DNA of 64,000 bases. Source: Rhodococcus sp. 105337 (lineage in GTDB: Bacteria > Actinomycetota > Actinomycetes > Mycobacteriales > Mycobacteriaceae). The position numbers were made by a program, and so were the translations under genes. How positions within the stretch are numbered: position 1 is the first letter of the stretch; the number at the start of each line of letters is the position of its first letter. The notes under the pieces were generated by a model. The model saw only the letters and a list, made by a program, of their open reading frames with translations. It had not been told where the DNA came from and ran no database searches. The DNA is taken from the NCBI RefSeq assembly GCF_012844225.1, contig NZ_JABAGQ010000004.1, forward strand, positions 295,896 to 359,895, given 5' to 3'. Positions 25,160 through 34,310 of the stretch are shown piece by piece.

Positions 25160-25582
25160 CTACGGCACGGAGAAGGTGGCAAAACCGGGGGTCGTGGTCG
25201 TGCCGACTGTCGACCTGAGTGTGAGAACAACCTGCCCACTGCCGGTGTTCAGAGTGGTTTTCGGCGGGAACCCGTTCAGCCCGTCCGACAGCCACGCGGT
25301 GCCCGAGGCGCCGGTCGACAGGTTCAGCCACGTCACCTCCGAGCCGATGATGCAGCCCCACCCGTCCTGCTTCCCGCCGGAGATGGTGACGATACCGGGG
25401 CGATCCTCGAGCACGGCCACGCATCTGGACGGCGGTACGTCGAAGCTCCCGTTCGGGTTTCCGAACGATGCGGGGTCGATCTGGAACGGGACGGTCGCTG
25501 CCGCAGAGGCGATCCCCGCCGTCGCGGAAGCAGAGATGCCGAGTGCGATCGTGCAGGCACCGAGAGCACGCAAGAGGTTCAT
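25160..25582 (-). CDS. Secreted protein, 140 residues
   Basis: From ATG 25582 (MNLLRALGACTIALGISA) there is a Sec signal peptide with likely cleavage after the SAA of GIASAAA. The mature part is about 115 residues, beta-rich, with two cysteines (SRCVAVL and GWGCIIG) likely disulfide-bonded and a Gly/Thr-rich C-terminal half (SGQVVLTLRSTVGTTTTPG). AGGAATCCC precedes the start. It resembles short exported immunoglobulin-like proteins of Rhodococcus; the function is unknown. Confidence 0.75.
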   Translation of the reverse strand: MNLLRALGACTIALGISASATAGIASAAATVPFQIDPASFGNPNGSFDVPPSRCVAVLEDRPGIVTISGGKQDGWGCIIGSEVTWLNLSTGASGTAWLSDGLNGFPPKTTLNTGSGQVVLTLRSTVGTTTTPGFATFSVP

Positions 25583-25783
25583 GGGATTCCTGGGGTCGGT
25601 GAGTCCGGAGAGATCCTGCGAAGCATATGCGCCGACGACGGTGAACGGCTGGGTTTCGTTGCCGCGACGGCGGTCGTCGTGGGTCCTGTGCCGCGTTACC
25701 GGAAGTCCCCGGCGTAGTAGTGTCCTGTTCCGCCGTTCTGCGGAAGGATCGGTGCACTTGTGCGCCCGAGCAAAGGGGAACTC

Positions 25784-27094
25784 GTGAGCGAAACCACCGT
25801 GCCTGTGACCGCCGCCGGTCCCGGCCGAGACCGCCAAGGCGTTGTCTACCGCAGCGGAGCGCTGGGGCGCCGGCCCGCAGTGCCGACCGCGTTCGGCGAT
25901 CTCGAACGCGCCGCGCGGCGCGCCAGCTCGACGCGGGCCTGGGCGTATGTCGCCGGCGGCGCCGGCGAGGGGCGCACGATGCGCAACAACCGGCGCGCGT
26001 TCGACCGGTGGGCGATTGTTCCGCGGATGGCACACGGTGTCACCGAGCGTGACCTGAGTACGACGGTGGCGGGCACGTCGTTGTCGTCGCCGCTGTTGCT
26101 TGCCCCCGTGGGCGCCGGCGCGCTGATGGCCCGCGACAGCGACCTGTCGATCGCGCGGGCAGCGGCGTCGACCGGCGTGCCGTACATCTTCTCCAATCAG
26201 GGCTGTAACCCGATGGAGGACTGCGCCGCCGCGATGGGCTCGGCGTCCCGCTGGTTCCAGCTCTACTGGAGTTCGGACGAGGACCTCGTCGACAGCCTGC
26301 TCCGTCGGGCGGAGGCGAGCGGTGCCGAAGCCGTCGTCGTCACGCTGGACACCACGATGCTGGGATGGCGTCCCCAGGATCTGAATCTCGGTTCGCTGCC
26401 GTTCGCGCGGGGCGAAGGCATCGCCCAGTACACCTCGGATCCGCGCTTCCTCGACATCGTCCGGCAGCGGGTGGCCGCAGCGCGGGACTTCGTCACGGAA
26501 CGGCCGGACATCACAGCGGGAGCGGTCCGCACGCTGATGTCGATGACCCGCAACTATCCGGGCAGGTTTCTCGACAACCTTCGCTCCCCGATGCCCCGCG
26601 CAGCCGCGGAAACCTTCCTCGACATCTACTCGAATCCGGGCTCGAGCTGGGAGCACCTCGCTACCCTCCGCGACCGGACGAGCCTGCCGATCGTGCTCAA
26701 AGGAATTCTGCACCCCGACGATGCCCGCCGCGCCGTCGATCTGGGTGTCGACGCGATCGTGGTGTCGAACCACGGCGGGCGCCAGATCGACGGGTCCATC
26801 GCGTCGCTCGACGCGCTTCCCGAGATCCGGGCCGCGATCGGGCGTGAACCTACTCTGTTGCTCGACAGCGGTATTCGAAGCGGATCCGATGTGTTCGTCG
26901 CGCTCGCGCTCGGTGCGGACGCCGTGCTGCTCGGCCGGCCCTACATGTACGGATTGGCCGTCGCGGGACAGCGCGGGGTCGAAGAAGTGATCCGCAACGT
27001 GATCGCCGAGTTCGATCTCACCATGGCGCTCGCCGGGGCCCGGTCGATCCCCGACATCGACGAGCGGTTCGTTCGCCCCAATCCGTTGTTCTGA
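25784..27094 (+). CDS. FMN-dependent alpha-hydroxy acid oxidase (lactate 2-monooxygenase-like)
   Basis: The start chosen is GTG 25784 (VSETTVPVTAAG), because AAAGGGG lies at proper spacing; a GTG at 25760 is an alternative. The TIM-barrel flavoprotein shows the FMN-binding SNQGCNPMED region, a substrate/FMN lysine in LPIVLKGILHPDDA, the active-site signature VSNHGGRQIDGS with catalytic His, and LLLDSGIRSGSDVF. Length (436) and inserts fit lactate 2-monooxygenase or mycofactocin-type dehydrogenases rather than short lactate oxidases. No neighbour supports one substrate. Confidence 0.88.
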   Translation: MSETTVPVTAAGPGRDRQGVVYRSGALGRRPAVPTAFGDLERAARRASSTRAWAYVAGGAGEGRTMRNNRRAFDRWAIVPRMAHGVTERDLSTTVAGTSLSSPLLLAPVGAGALMARDSDLSIARAAASTGVPYIFSNQGCNPMEDCAAAMGSASRWFQLYWSSDEDLVDSLLRRAEASGAEAVVVTLDTTMLGWRPQDLNLGSLPFARGEGIAQYTSDPRFLDIVRQRVAAARDFVTERPDITAGAVRTLMSMTRNYPGRFLDNLRSPMPRAAAETFLDIYSNPGSSWEHLATLRDRTSLPIVLKGILHPDDARRAVDLGVDAIVVSNHGGRQIDGSIASLDALPEIRAAIGREPTLLLDSGIRSGSDVFVALALGADAVLLGRPYMYGLAVAGQRGVEEVIRNVIAEFDLTMALAGARSIPDIDERFVRPNPLF

Positions 27095-27216
27095 CGGTCC
27101 GCGGCCGAGGACACACCGATCGGGATGCGCACGGCCGCCGACCGCCGGCTGTCACCTCGCCGACGCAGGTGCCTCGAGCTACAGTGCTCGGCACACTGAT
27201 CTTCGAGGGGGGTTCG

Positions 27217-27552
27217 ATGAGCGGTTTGTTTCCCGGTGCCGGAATCCGGGTGGTGCCAGAGGGAATCAGGGCATTCGGTACCACGAATCTGCACGCGGCC
27301 GAGAGTGTCGCGCACGCCGGGGCGATCGATCTGCACGCGAACATCGCGTCGCTCAGCCCGGCGTTGGGGTTGATCGGCGCCGAGTTCCTCGGCGTCTTCG
27401 GCGCAGCGCAGTCCGAGCACACCCGCGCCGTCGGGCAACTCGCTCTCGCGTACGGCTCCTGCGGGATCGCGGCGCACGAGGCCGCAGCCGGGTACGAGAG
27501 CGCCGATGTCACCACCGCAACAGCACTGTCGCAGGCAACGGGGGCACTGTGA
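27217..27552 (+). CDS. Type VII secretion-associated (DUF2580-like) small protein
   Basis: The 111-residue helical protein starts at ATG 27217 (MSGLFPGAGIRVVPEG) after GAGGGGGG. Ala/His-rich helices (HAAESVAHAGAIDLHANI..., HTRAVGQLALAYGSCG) give the helix-turn-helix hairpin of ESX-associated proteins that lack the WXG motif. It overlaps the next gene by 4 bases (GTGA), which implies co-translation and partner binding, as in Esx or PE/PPE pairs. No ESX machinery genes lie in the window. Confidence 0.65.
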   Translation: MSGLFPGAGIRVVPEGIRAFGTTNLHAAESVAHAGAIDLHANIASLSPALGLIGAEFLGVFGAAQSEHTRAVGQLALAYGSCGIAAHEAAAGYESADVTTATALSQATGAL

Positions 27553-28781
27553 ACCAGGCCGTGCACACCGCTCTTCCGCCGGCGCCGACCGTTCTCGACG
27601 CACTCCGTGCATCTCCCGTCGGACCGGTGCTCGACGCGCCGCTCCCGGCGCTCACGTGCCCCACACCGCCGCCGCTGGGGGAGCTTCCCCCGTTGCCCGA
27701 CGCGAATGCGATCACGGAACTGCTGCAGTCGCTTCCGGTTCCGGTCCTACCCGATCTCCACGAGTTCCTGCGGCCACTCACCGAACTCGGCTCGCTCTTC
27801 GGCACGGGAGTCGTCGAGGCACTCGATCCCTCGGCCGTGCTGCAGCAGGGGTCACGGCTCCTCGAGAACGCGACGGCGCTGGGACGCAGCGCACTTCACG
27901 CTCTTCCCGAATCGTGGGAGGGCTCGACCGCAGATTCTGCCGCCGATCACAGCCTCCGTGCCCGGCAGGCGAGCGTCGAACTCGCCGACCGCGGCGACCG
28001 GATCGGCGCCGTGACGCGCGCGGCGACCGCAAGTGTCGAGCGGGGAAACATCGAGTTGACCGGTATTGCAAGCTCTTTCGTGTCGATCGCGGTTGCGGCT
28101 GCCCCGGTGGCGATCACGCCGCCCGGCCAAGCGGCACTGATCGCCTCGGCAATCGAACACCTGCACGCCGCACTCGCCGTCGTCGCTCGAACCCGAGGTG
28201 AGCTCGCGGTACACACCGGGGCGATGACTGCGCTGACCACGCCCATCCCGGTGCCCGCGCCGGTGGCGACGGCGCTCACCGACCCGCGGGCGCTTTCCGG
28301 GCTCGCGACCGACACCGTCTCGACGGTCACCGGAACGGTCTCCAGCCTCGCCGGCTCCGCAGCGCCGGGTGGCGATGCCTCCACCACCCCCTCCGCATAC
28401 GCACCGACAGTTCCCGCAGGGCACACCCTCCCGAATACCGTGCCGAGCGCCACTGCGAGCGGAGGTATGTCGTCCGCCTTTGCGGCGCCGGGCGCGGGTT
28501 ACGGGGCCGCCGGGTCGAACCCCGTCTCCCTCCCCCCGGCTGTGCCGGGCGCGGCGATGGCACCGGGCACAGCGGGCGGAGCCGGTGCGGCGGGTATCGC
28601 AGGAACGACGGGACGTGGGTCGATGGCCGGGGCCCTCCCGTCGACCGCGGGCGCGCGTCAGGACGACGGCGAACACCGCACCACCCCCGGTTTCCTCGTC
28701 GCCGCGGCGACGAGCACCGACGTGGTGGGCGACTTGCCGCTGGTAACCCCGGCGGTCATCGGTGGCGACCACACCTGGTAG
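27549..28781 (+). CDS. PPE/WXG-like Pro/Gly/Ala-rich putative type VII substrate
   Basis: The 410-residue product starts at GTG 27549. A Pro-rich head (1-60) is followed by a helical region (about 85-220) with a WEG motif (ALPESWEGSTADSAADHS) and long Ala-rich amphipathic helices. The tail (about 240-400) is low-complexity Gly/Ala/Pro/Thr. This layout is that of PPE-like or WXG100-fused substrates of the ESX apparatus. It is coupled to the small DUF2580-like gene upstream. Whether it is exported is inference. Confidence 0.6.
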   Translation: MNQAVHTALPPAPTVLDALRASPVGPVLDAPLPALTCPTPPPLGELPPLPDANAITELLQSLPVPVLPDLHEFLRPLTELGSLFGTGVVEALDPSAVLQQGSRLLENATALGRSALHALPESWEGSTADSAADHSLRARQASVELADRGDRIGAVTRAATASVERGNIELTGIASSFVSIAVAAAPVAITPPGQAALIASAIEHLHAALAVVARTRGELAVHTGAMTALTTPIPVPAPVATALTDPRALSGLATDTVSTVTGTVSSLAGSAAPGGDASTTPSAYAPTVPAGHTLPNTVPSATASGGMSSAFAAPGAGYGAAGSNPVSLPPAVPGAAMAPGTAGGAGAAGIAGTTGRGSMAGALPSTAGARQDDGEHRTTPGFLVAAATSTDVVGDLPLVTPAVIGGDHTW

Positions 28782-28856
28782 CCGCAGCCCACACAATGAG
28801 GCCCGAACCTGCGGTTCCGAAGGACGGCCGGGACCGAGGTCCTCTCGCGTACCGTC

Positions 28857-31442
28857 GTGAGAGTGGTCGATGTGCATCCGAGGCAGATCGGCGTCGAAGA
28901 GGAATTTCAGCTCATCGACGTGAGGACGCGACGTCTCGTTCCGCGCGCACCCGCACTGCTCGCCCGTCTGTCCGACGCGAGTTACGTCGCGGAGATGCAG
29001 CGGTGTGTCGTGGAAGCCAACAGCGCCGTCCATACCCGTCTCGCCGCGTTACGAGCCGACCTGCAGGCCAAGCGCGCGTTCCTCGTCTCCACCGCGGCGA
29101 CGATGGGGCTGGGCGTGGTCGCAGCGGGATCGGTCCCGCTGGCTGTGCGGGAGGAGATCCGGGTGACCGAGACTCCCCGGTTCCGCCGCATGCTCACGGA
29201 CTACCAACTGCTCGCACATGAACAGCTGATCTGCGGAACCCAGGTTCACGTCGAGATCTTCGACCGCGACGAAGCGATCCGGGTGGCACACCGGGTGACG
29301 CCTCATCTTCCGCTGTTCCTCGCGCTCAGCGCGAGCTCACCGTTCTGGCCGGACGGTTCGGACACCGGGTACTCGAGCGTCCGGCCGCTGATGTGGATCC
29401 GATGGCCCACCTCCGGGCCCGCGGCGCCGGTGTCGTCTGCCGCCGAGTACGACCGACTGGTCGCAGACCTGGTGTCGAGTGGGGTCATCACCGATCCCGG
29501 AATGGTCTATTTCGATGTGCGCCCCTCCTCGCATCTGCCCACCCTCGAACTGCGCGTGTGCGACAGTTGCCCGTCCGTGGACACCATCACGCTCGTCACC
29601 GGTCTCTACCGCGCCCTCGTCGACCGGGAAGTCGCAACGGTGCGAGCGGGAGACGCGAACCCGGTCCCGTCGCCGACGCTCGTACGGGCGGCGATGTGGC
29701 GAGCAGCGCGAAGCGGCATGGAGGGCGACCTCATCGATCTCGACGTGTCACTCCCCCGCCCCGCCGTCGACATTCTCACGCGGTTCGTCCACACAGTGCG
29801 GCCGCAACTCGAAGAGAACGGCGACTGGGACCTGGTGTCGCAGCTCGCATCGGACGCCGCCACGCGCGGAAGTTCGGCCGCCCGGCAGCGAAGAGTGTTG
29901 CGCCGCAGAGGAAAACTGACCGATGTCATTGATCATCTGCTCGCGGAAACCGCCGGCTGCCCCTCGTCGGCCGGGGCCGCGACGCACTCACCCCGCACCT
30001 TGTTCCACGGGTACCGGTCTTCCGGTGGCGATACGCCGTACGACGAAGCGATCGACGCCGACGGTGCGCCGCGAGCCGTCTACCTGCGCACGGTCGAGGC
30101 CTTGTCGCGGTTCGGCGCTGCGGCGCTGCAGAAGGTGCAGGAGGACATCGGACATACGCAGCGCGCGGAGAAGTTCACCTTCCGTGCGCGCGGTGCCGGA
30201 GGCCCCCAGCCGTTCCCCATGGACGTGGTGCCCCGGATCGTCACCGCCGAAGTGTGGCAGCACCTTCAACGCGCGCTCGAGCAGCGCGCGAGAGCCTTGA
30301 ACAGCTTCCTCGTCGACATCTACGGGCGCGGAGAGATCGTCGCGGCGGGCGTGCTGCCACCGGAGGTTCTCGATCTCGCACGCGGTTACCGCAGTACCGG
30401 AAAGGTGTCGCAGGGACGCGCGGTGCGCGCACACATTTCCGCCGTGGACCTCGCCTGCACAGGACCGGGCCGCTTCGTTGTGCTCGGGGACCACCTCCGC
30501 AGTCCGTCGGGTACGGGACATGCGCTGGCACACCGTGCGATGACGCGGCGTTTCCTGGGCGATCTGTGGCCGGCGACCGGCGTTGTCGACGTCGAGACGG
30601 TTCCCTCGCAGATCGCACGAACGCTGCGGGACGCTGCGCCCCCGGCAGCGCGCGGCGACGTCACCGTTGCCGTCCTGAGCGCGGGAGCGCAGGACCCCAG
30701 CTGGTTCGAACACACGATGATCGCAGATCTCGCGGGAATCGAGCTCGTCCAGACCGCCGAACTGGTCGTGCGCGACGACGTCACCTACATCCAGCGCGGG
30801 CCGTCCTTCACGCGGGTGGATGTGCTGTACGCACGGATCGACGAGGACAGGTTGCTGTCGTCGGCCGGCTACGACGGGCGTCCGCTGGGACCGGGACTGC
30901 TCGCGGCGATGCGCGACGGGACCCTCACGCTGGCCAACGCGCTCGGCAGCGGCGTGGCCGAGGACAAGTCCGTCTTCGGCTACGTGCCCGCGATGATCGA
31001 GTACTACCTGGGACAGCGTCCGCTGCTCGACCAGGTGTCCACATGGGCGTGTGCGGACCGTGCGCACCGCGACCATGTTCTCGCCCACCTCGGCGAACTG
31101 GTGGTCGAACCCGTCGACAGCAGCGACGACGCGGAGATCATGATCGGTCCGGAGGCCGGTGCCGCCGAACTCGACCTCCGCCGCCACGAGGTGATGTCGT
31201 TTCCGGAACGGTTCGTGGCCCACGAAATGGTGCCGTCGTCGACGCATCCGACGTTCGACGGCGAGACGGTGCATCCCCGTGCGGTCGATCTCCGTGCGTT
31301 CGTGCACCTCGTCACGTCCGGGTCCTCGGTGTCCGCCGAAGTCGCACCGGCGCTGCTCACCCGCGTCGCGCCGACGGGGAGCGCGATCGTCGACCGGACG
31401 CGGGTCGGCGGCACCAAGGACACCTGGATTCTCGAGCCCTGA
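28857..31442 (+). CDS. Glutamate-cysteine-ligase-like enzyme fused to circularly permuted ATP-grasp
   Basis: The protein has 861 residues. The N-terminal domain (about 8-365) is a YbdK-type carboxylate-amine ligase of the GCS2 fold (IGVEEEFQLID, then THVHVEIFD-like GTQVHVEIFD and FDVRPSSHLPTLELRVCD). The C-terminal half (about 390-850) is a circularly permuted type 2 ATP-grasp (SFLVDIYGRGEIVAAGVLPPE, LANALGSGVAEDKSVF). Both halves form amide bonds in known relatives, so the fusion probably joins two ligation steps on one substrate. TACCGT at 28850-28855 lies 7 bases before the in-frame GTG at 28863, which may be the real, leaderless start. It is not adjacent to the alpha-E/transglutaminase locus at 1-3473 but is probably functionally linked. 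Confidence 0.88.
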   Translation: MRVVDVHPRQIGVEEEFQLIDVRTRRLVPRAPALLARLSDASYVAEMQRCVVEANSAVHTRLAALRADLQAKRAFLVSTAATMGLGVVAAGSVPLAVREEIRVTETPRFRRMLTDYQLLAHEQLICGTQVHVEIFDRDEAIRVAHRVTPHLPLFLALSASSPFWPDGSDTGYSSVRPLMWIRWPTSGPAAPVSSAAEYDRLVADLVSSGVITDPGMVYFDVRPSSHLPTLELRVCDSCPSVDTITLVTGLYRALVDREVATVRAGDANPVPSPTLVRAAMWRAARSGMEGDLIDLDVSLPRPAVDILTRFVHTVRPQLEENGDWDLVSQLASDAATRGSSAARQRRVLRRRGKLTDVIDHLLAETAGCPSSAGAATHSPRTLFHGYRSSGGDTPYDEAIDADGAPRAVYLRTVEALSRFGAAALQKVQEDIGHTQRAEKFTFRARGAGGPQPFPMDVVPRIVTAEVWQHLQRALEQRARALNSFLVDIYGRGEIVAAGVLPPEVLDLARGYRSTGKVSQGRAVRAHISAVDLACTGPGRFVVLGDHLRSPSGTGHALAHRAMTRRFLGDLWPATGVVDVETVPSQIARTLRDAAPPAARGDVTVAVLSAGAQDPSWFEHTMIADLAGIELVQTAELVVRDDVTYIQRGPSFTRVDVLYARIDEDRLLSSAGYDGRPLGPGLLAAMRDGTLTLANALGSGVAEDKSVFGYVPAMIEYYLGQRPLLDQVSTWACADRAHRDHVLAHLGELVVEPVDSSDDAEIMIGPEAGAAELDLRRHEVMSFPERFVAHEMVPSSTHPTFDGETVHPRAVDLRAFVHLVTSGSSVSAEVAPALLTRVAPTGSAIVDRTRVGGTKDTWILEP

Positions 31443-31489
31443 AACCGCGCAACCGACCCGCACCCGGCGCGCGCCCTCCCCGGTACTGC

Positions 31490-32101
31490 TCACTCGATGA
31501 GCGAAGCCACTTCGTGATCGGTCAGGGTGGTCTGAGGAACCCGTCCCGCGTCCCGGGCGAGCACGATCGCCCGGTAGAGCGGCCGTTCGTCGAGGCCGGC
31601 GTCGCGTGCTTCGGCGCGGAGCTGTTCCACCAGAACCGACGAGATCGCCGCTGCCGGTGCGAGTTCGCTCGCTGCGAGCGCATTGGCGAGGGTGCGCAGT
31701 GCGAGCACGTCGAGTTCGCGCGCTCCCTCGCCGGCGTAGAGCGCCAGAGGAATCGTCACCAGGCTGTGGTTGCCGTCGTTGACCCGCAGCACCACCTGGG
31801 ACACGCGGGCGACCCGGACGAGCAGTTCCACCCCCGCGAGCTGCCGAAGATCCACACTCCGGGAACGGAGCATGCCCGAGACGGTGACGACCGTGCCTTC
31901 GATCCGCAGATGGCGGTGGGTCGCGGCGAACGCGCCGATCGTCGGCGGAGCCGCGACCAGCACGCCCACCACGATCGCGGCCCACAACGGGGCGATGAGG
32001 TACACGAGCACACCCGCGAGGAGCCCGATTCCCAGCGCGGCCAGCGCGACCTTCCGAACACGTGGTCGCAGCAAGCGGGCCGGGATCAGGTCGAGAGACA
32101 C
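31490..32101 (-). CDS. Membrane protein with PH-like domain
   Basis: Two transmembrane helices (VALAALGIGLLAGVLVYLI and WAAIVVGVLVAAPPTIGA) precede a cytoplasmic beta-rich segment (HLRIEGTVVTVSGMLRSRSV) resembling a bacterial PH domain, then a helical tail. The start is uncertain: GTG 32101 (used here), ATG 32191 or GTG 32218. The last two would overlap the end of hisS, and none has a ribosome site. It follows hisS on the same strand and is probably co-transcribed with it. The function is unknown. Confidence 0.65.
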   Translation of the reverse strand: MSLDLIPARLLRPRVRKVALAALGIGLLAGVLVYLIAPLWAAIVVGVLVAAPPTIGAFAATHRHLRIEGTVVTVSGMLRSRSVDLRQLAGVELLVRVARVSQVVLRVNDGNHSLVTIPLALYAGEGARELDVLALRTLANALAASELAPAAAISSVLVEQLRAEARDAGLDERPLYRAIVLARDAGRVPQTTLTDHEVASLIE

Positions 32102-32150
32102 CGCTGCGGGCGAACCGCCCCGGCCTCTCGCCGCCGAGCCGTCATGCCCG

Positions 32151-33425
32151 TTATCCGCCGGCAACGACCTGCCCCACGCGTGCGACGACATCGGCGAGCG
32201 GCACGGTGTGCTGTTCACCGTTGCGCAGATCCTTGACGACGATCTCCCCCGCTTCGAGTTCCCGCTCGCCGAGGACCAGCGCGACCACGGCGCCGGACTT
32301 GTCCGCCGCCTTCATCGCACCCTTGACGCCGCGTCCGCCGTACGCGAGATCGACGCGGATCCCGGCCGCGCGCAAGCGATGTGCGACCGGGACGAGTGCA
32401 GCCTTGGCCGCGTCCCCCATCGGCACCCCGTACACCTCGCAGCGCGCCGGGTTTCCGGCCGTCTTGCCCTCGGCTGCGAGGGCGAGGATCGTGCGGTCGA
32501 CACCCAGCCCGAACCCGATGCCCGACAAGGCTTGCCCGCCGAGTTGTTCCATCAGTCCGTCGTACCGTCCACCGCCACCGATGCCCGACTGGGCGCCGAG
32601 GCCGTCGTGCACGAATTCGAACGTCGTCTTCGTGTAGTAGTCCAGTCCGCGCACCATCCGCGGGTTCACCACGTACGGGACGCCGAGCGCGTCGAGATGA
32701 CCGAGCACCTCGTCGAAATGCGCCTTCGCACTGTCGGAGAGGTGATCGAGCATCAGCGGAGCGTCCGCGGTCATCGCTTTCACATCGGGACGCTTGTCGT
32801 CGAGCACCCGCAGCGGGTTGATCTCGGCGCGCCGTCGGGTGTCCTCGTCGAGAGGAAGGCCGAGCAGGAACTCCTGCAGCAGGTCCCGGTACCGGGGACG
32901 GCAGGTCTGGTCGCCGAGCGAGGTGATCTCGAGCCGGAATCCCTCGAGACCGAGGCTCCGGAATCCGGCGTCGGCGATCGCGATGACCTCGGCGTCGAGC
33001 GCCGGATCGTCCACACCGATCGCCTCGACGCCCACCTGCTGGAGCTGACGGTAGCGGCCTGCCTGCGGCCGTTCGTACCGGAAGAACGGACCCGCGTACG
33101 ACAGCTTGACGGGCAGTTGCCCGCGGTCGAGGCCGTGCTCGATGACCGCACGCATCACGCCCGCAGTACCTTCCGGACGCAGCGTAACGGAGCGGTCACC
33201 GCGGTCGGCGAAGGTGTACATCTCCTTGGAGACGACGTCGGTCGACTCACCGACCCCCCGCGCGAACAGGCCGGTGTCCTCGAAGATCGGCAACTCGATG
33301 TGCCCGTAACCGGCGAGTCGCGCAGCTCGGGTCAAACCGTCGCGCACGGCGACGAACTCCGCGGACTGCGAGGGAACGTAATCGGGCACACCCTTGGGCG
33401 CCGAGAACGTAGAGGCCTTGCTCAC
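32151..33425 (-). CDS. hisS: Histidine--tRNA ligase
   Basis: The 424-residue class II synthetase starts at GTG 33425 ([18 protein letters not shown]). Motif 2 lies in [19 protein letters not shown], the histidine-specific loop [12 protein letters not shown] is present, and motif 3 lies in the [11 protein letters not shown] region after [11 protein letters not shown]. The anticodon-binding domain forms the last 90 residues. AGAAAG lies about 10 bases upstream. The gene follows the MBL hydrolase with a 52-base gap, the order seen in M. tuberculosis (Rv2581c-Rv2580c). Confidence 0.97.
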   Translation of the reverse strand: MSKASTFSAPKGVPDYVPSQSAEFVAVRDGLTRAARLAGYGHIELPIFEDTGLFARGVGESTDVVSKEMYTFADRGDRSVTLRPEGTAGVMRAVIEHGLDRGQLPVKLSYAGPFFRYERPQAGRYRQLQQVGVEAIGVDDPALDAEVIAIADAGFRSLGLEGFRLEITSLGDQTCRPRYRDLLQEFLLGLPLDEDTRRRAEINPLRVLDDKRPDVKAMTADAPLMLDHLSDSAKAHFDEVLGHLDALGVPYVVNPRMVRGLDYYTKTTFEFVHDGLGAQSGIGGGGRYDGLMEQLGGQALSGIGFGLGVDRTILALAAEGKTAGNPARCEVYGVPMGDAAKAALVPVAHRLRAAGIRVDLAYGGRGVKGAMKAADKSGAVVALVLGERELEAGEIVVKDLRNGEQHTVPLADVVARVGQVVAGG

Positions 33426-33477
33426 TGGTACTGCTTTCTCTCGTGGGCGGTTCGATGGTGCCGGCAGCGCGAAGCCG

Positions 33478-34188
33478 TCAGCGGGACTGCGGGAGCCCGA
33501 CCAGGAACTGGTTCGACGTACGCTCCTGGCCGATAGTGCTGGACCCGCCGTGTCCGGGCAGGATCGCGGTGGAGTCGTCGAGGACGAGCAGCTTGCGCGC
33601 GATCGAGTCCAGGAGCTGTTCGTGATTGCCACCGGGCAGATCGGTACGGCCGATCGAGCCCTGGAACAGGGTGTCGCCGGTGAGGGCTACCTGCAGGCCG
33701 GCACCGTCCGGGGTGCTGGTGCGGGTGCGGAGCACCACCGAGCCCTGGGTGTGGCCGGGCGTGTGGTCCACCACGAACTCGATGCCTGCGTGCTCGATCT
33801 CGTCGCCGTCGGCGAACTCGACCACTTCCTGCGGCTCGACGAACTCGACGCCGTCGAGGAAGGGCGCGAGGCTCGACCCCATGCCCTGCAGCGGGTCGGT
33901 GAGCATCATCCGGTCGCCGGGATGGATGTAGACGGGGATCTCGTACCGGTCCGCGACAGCCTGAGCCGACCACATGTGATCGAGATGGCCGTGCGTGAGC
34001 AACACGGCGCGCGGCGCGAGATCGGAGCCGATGAGGAATTCGCCCAACGGCTCGGCGGCATCCTGTCCGGGATCGACGACGACGCACTCCTTCGCGTTGT
34101 CCTGCGCGAGGATGTAGCAGTTGGTCTGGAACATCCCGGCAGGGAATCCGGTCACGAGCACGGGCATCGCTCCTACGAGTGTGGGCAT
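33478..34188 (-). CDS. Glyoxalase II-like MBL-fold hydrolase
   Basis: The 236-residue metallo-beta-lactamase fold has the metal motif [12 protein letters not shown]. Later ligands lie in [11 protein letters not shown] (His), [12 protein letters not shown] (Asp) and LPGHGG (His), giving a complete binuclear zinc site. Hydroxyacylglutathione hydrolase-like folds in mycolata may act on mycothiol thioesters; this is inference. ATG 34188 has AGGGGACC at good spacing; ATG 34167 ([11 protein letters not shown]) matches the family N-terminus better. Confidence 0.9.
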   Translation of the reverse strand: MPTLVGAMPVLVTGFPAGMFQTNCYILAQDNAKECVVVDPGQDAAEPLGEFLIGSDLAPRAVLLTHGHLDHMWSAQAVADRYEIPVYIHPGDRMMLTDPLQGMGSSLAPFLDGVEFVEPQEVVEFADGDEIEHAGIEFVVDHTPGHTQGSVVLRTRTSTPDGAGLQVALTGDTLFQGSIGRTDLPGGNHEQLLDSIARKLLVLDDSTAILPGHGGSSTIGQERTSNQFLVGLPQSR

Positions 34189-34310
34189 TCGCGGTCCCCT
34201 ACAGAGTAGGCGCAGCGCCCCGTCCTTTCGCTCTCAGGTTGGGGTGGCAAACTCGACTCGGCCCGAGAGCGCGGGCACACCATCGATCGGTTCACGGGAG
34301 GACAACTGCA

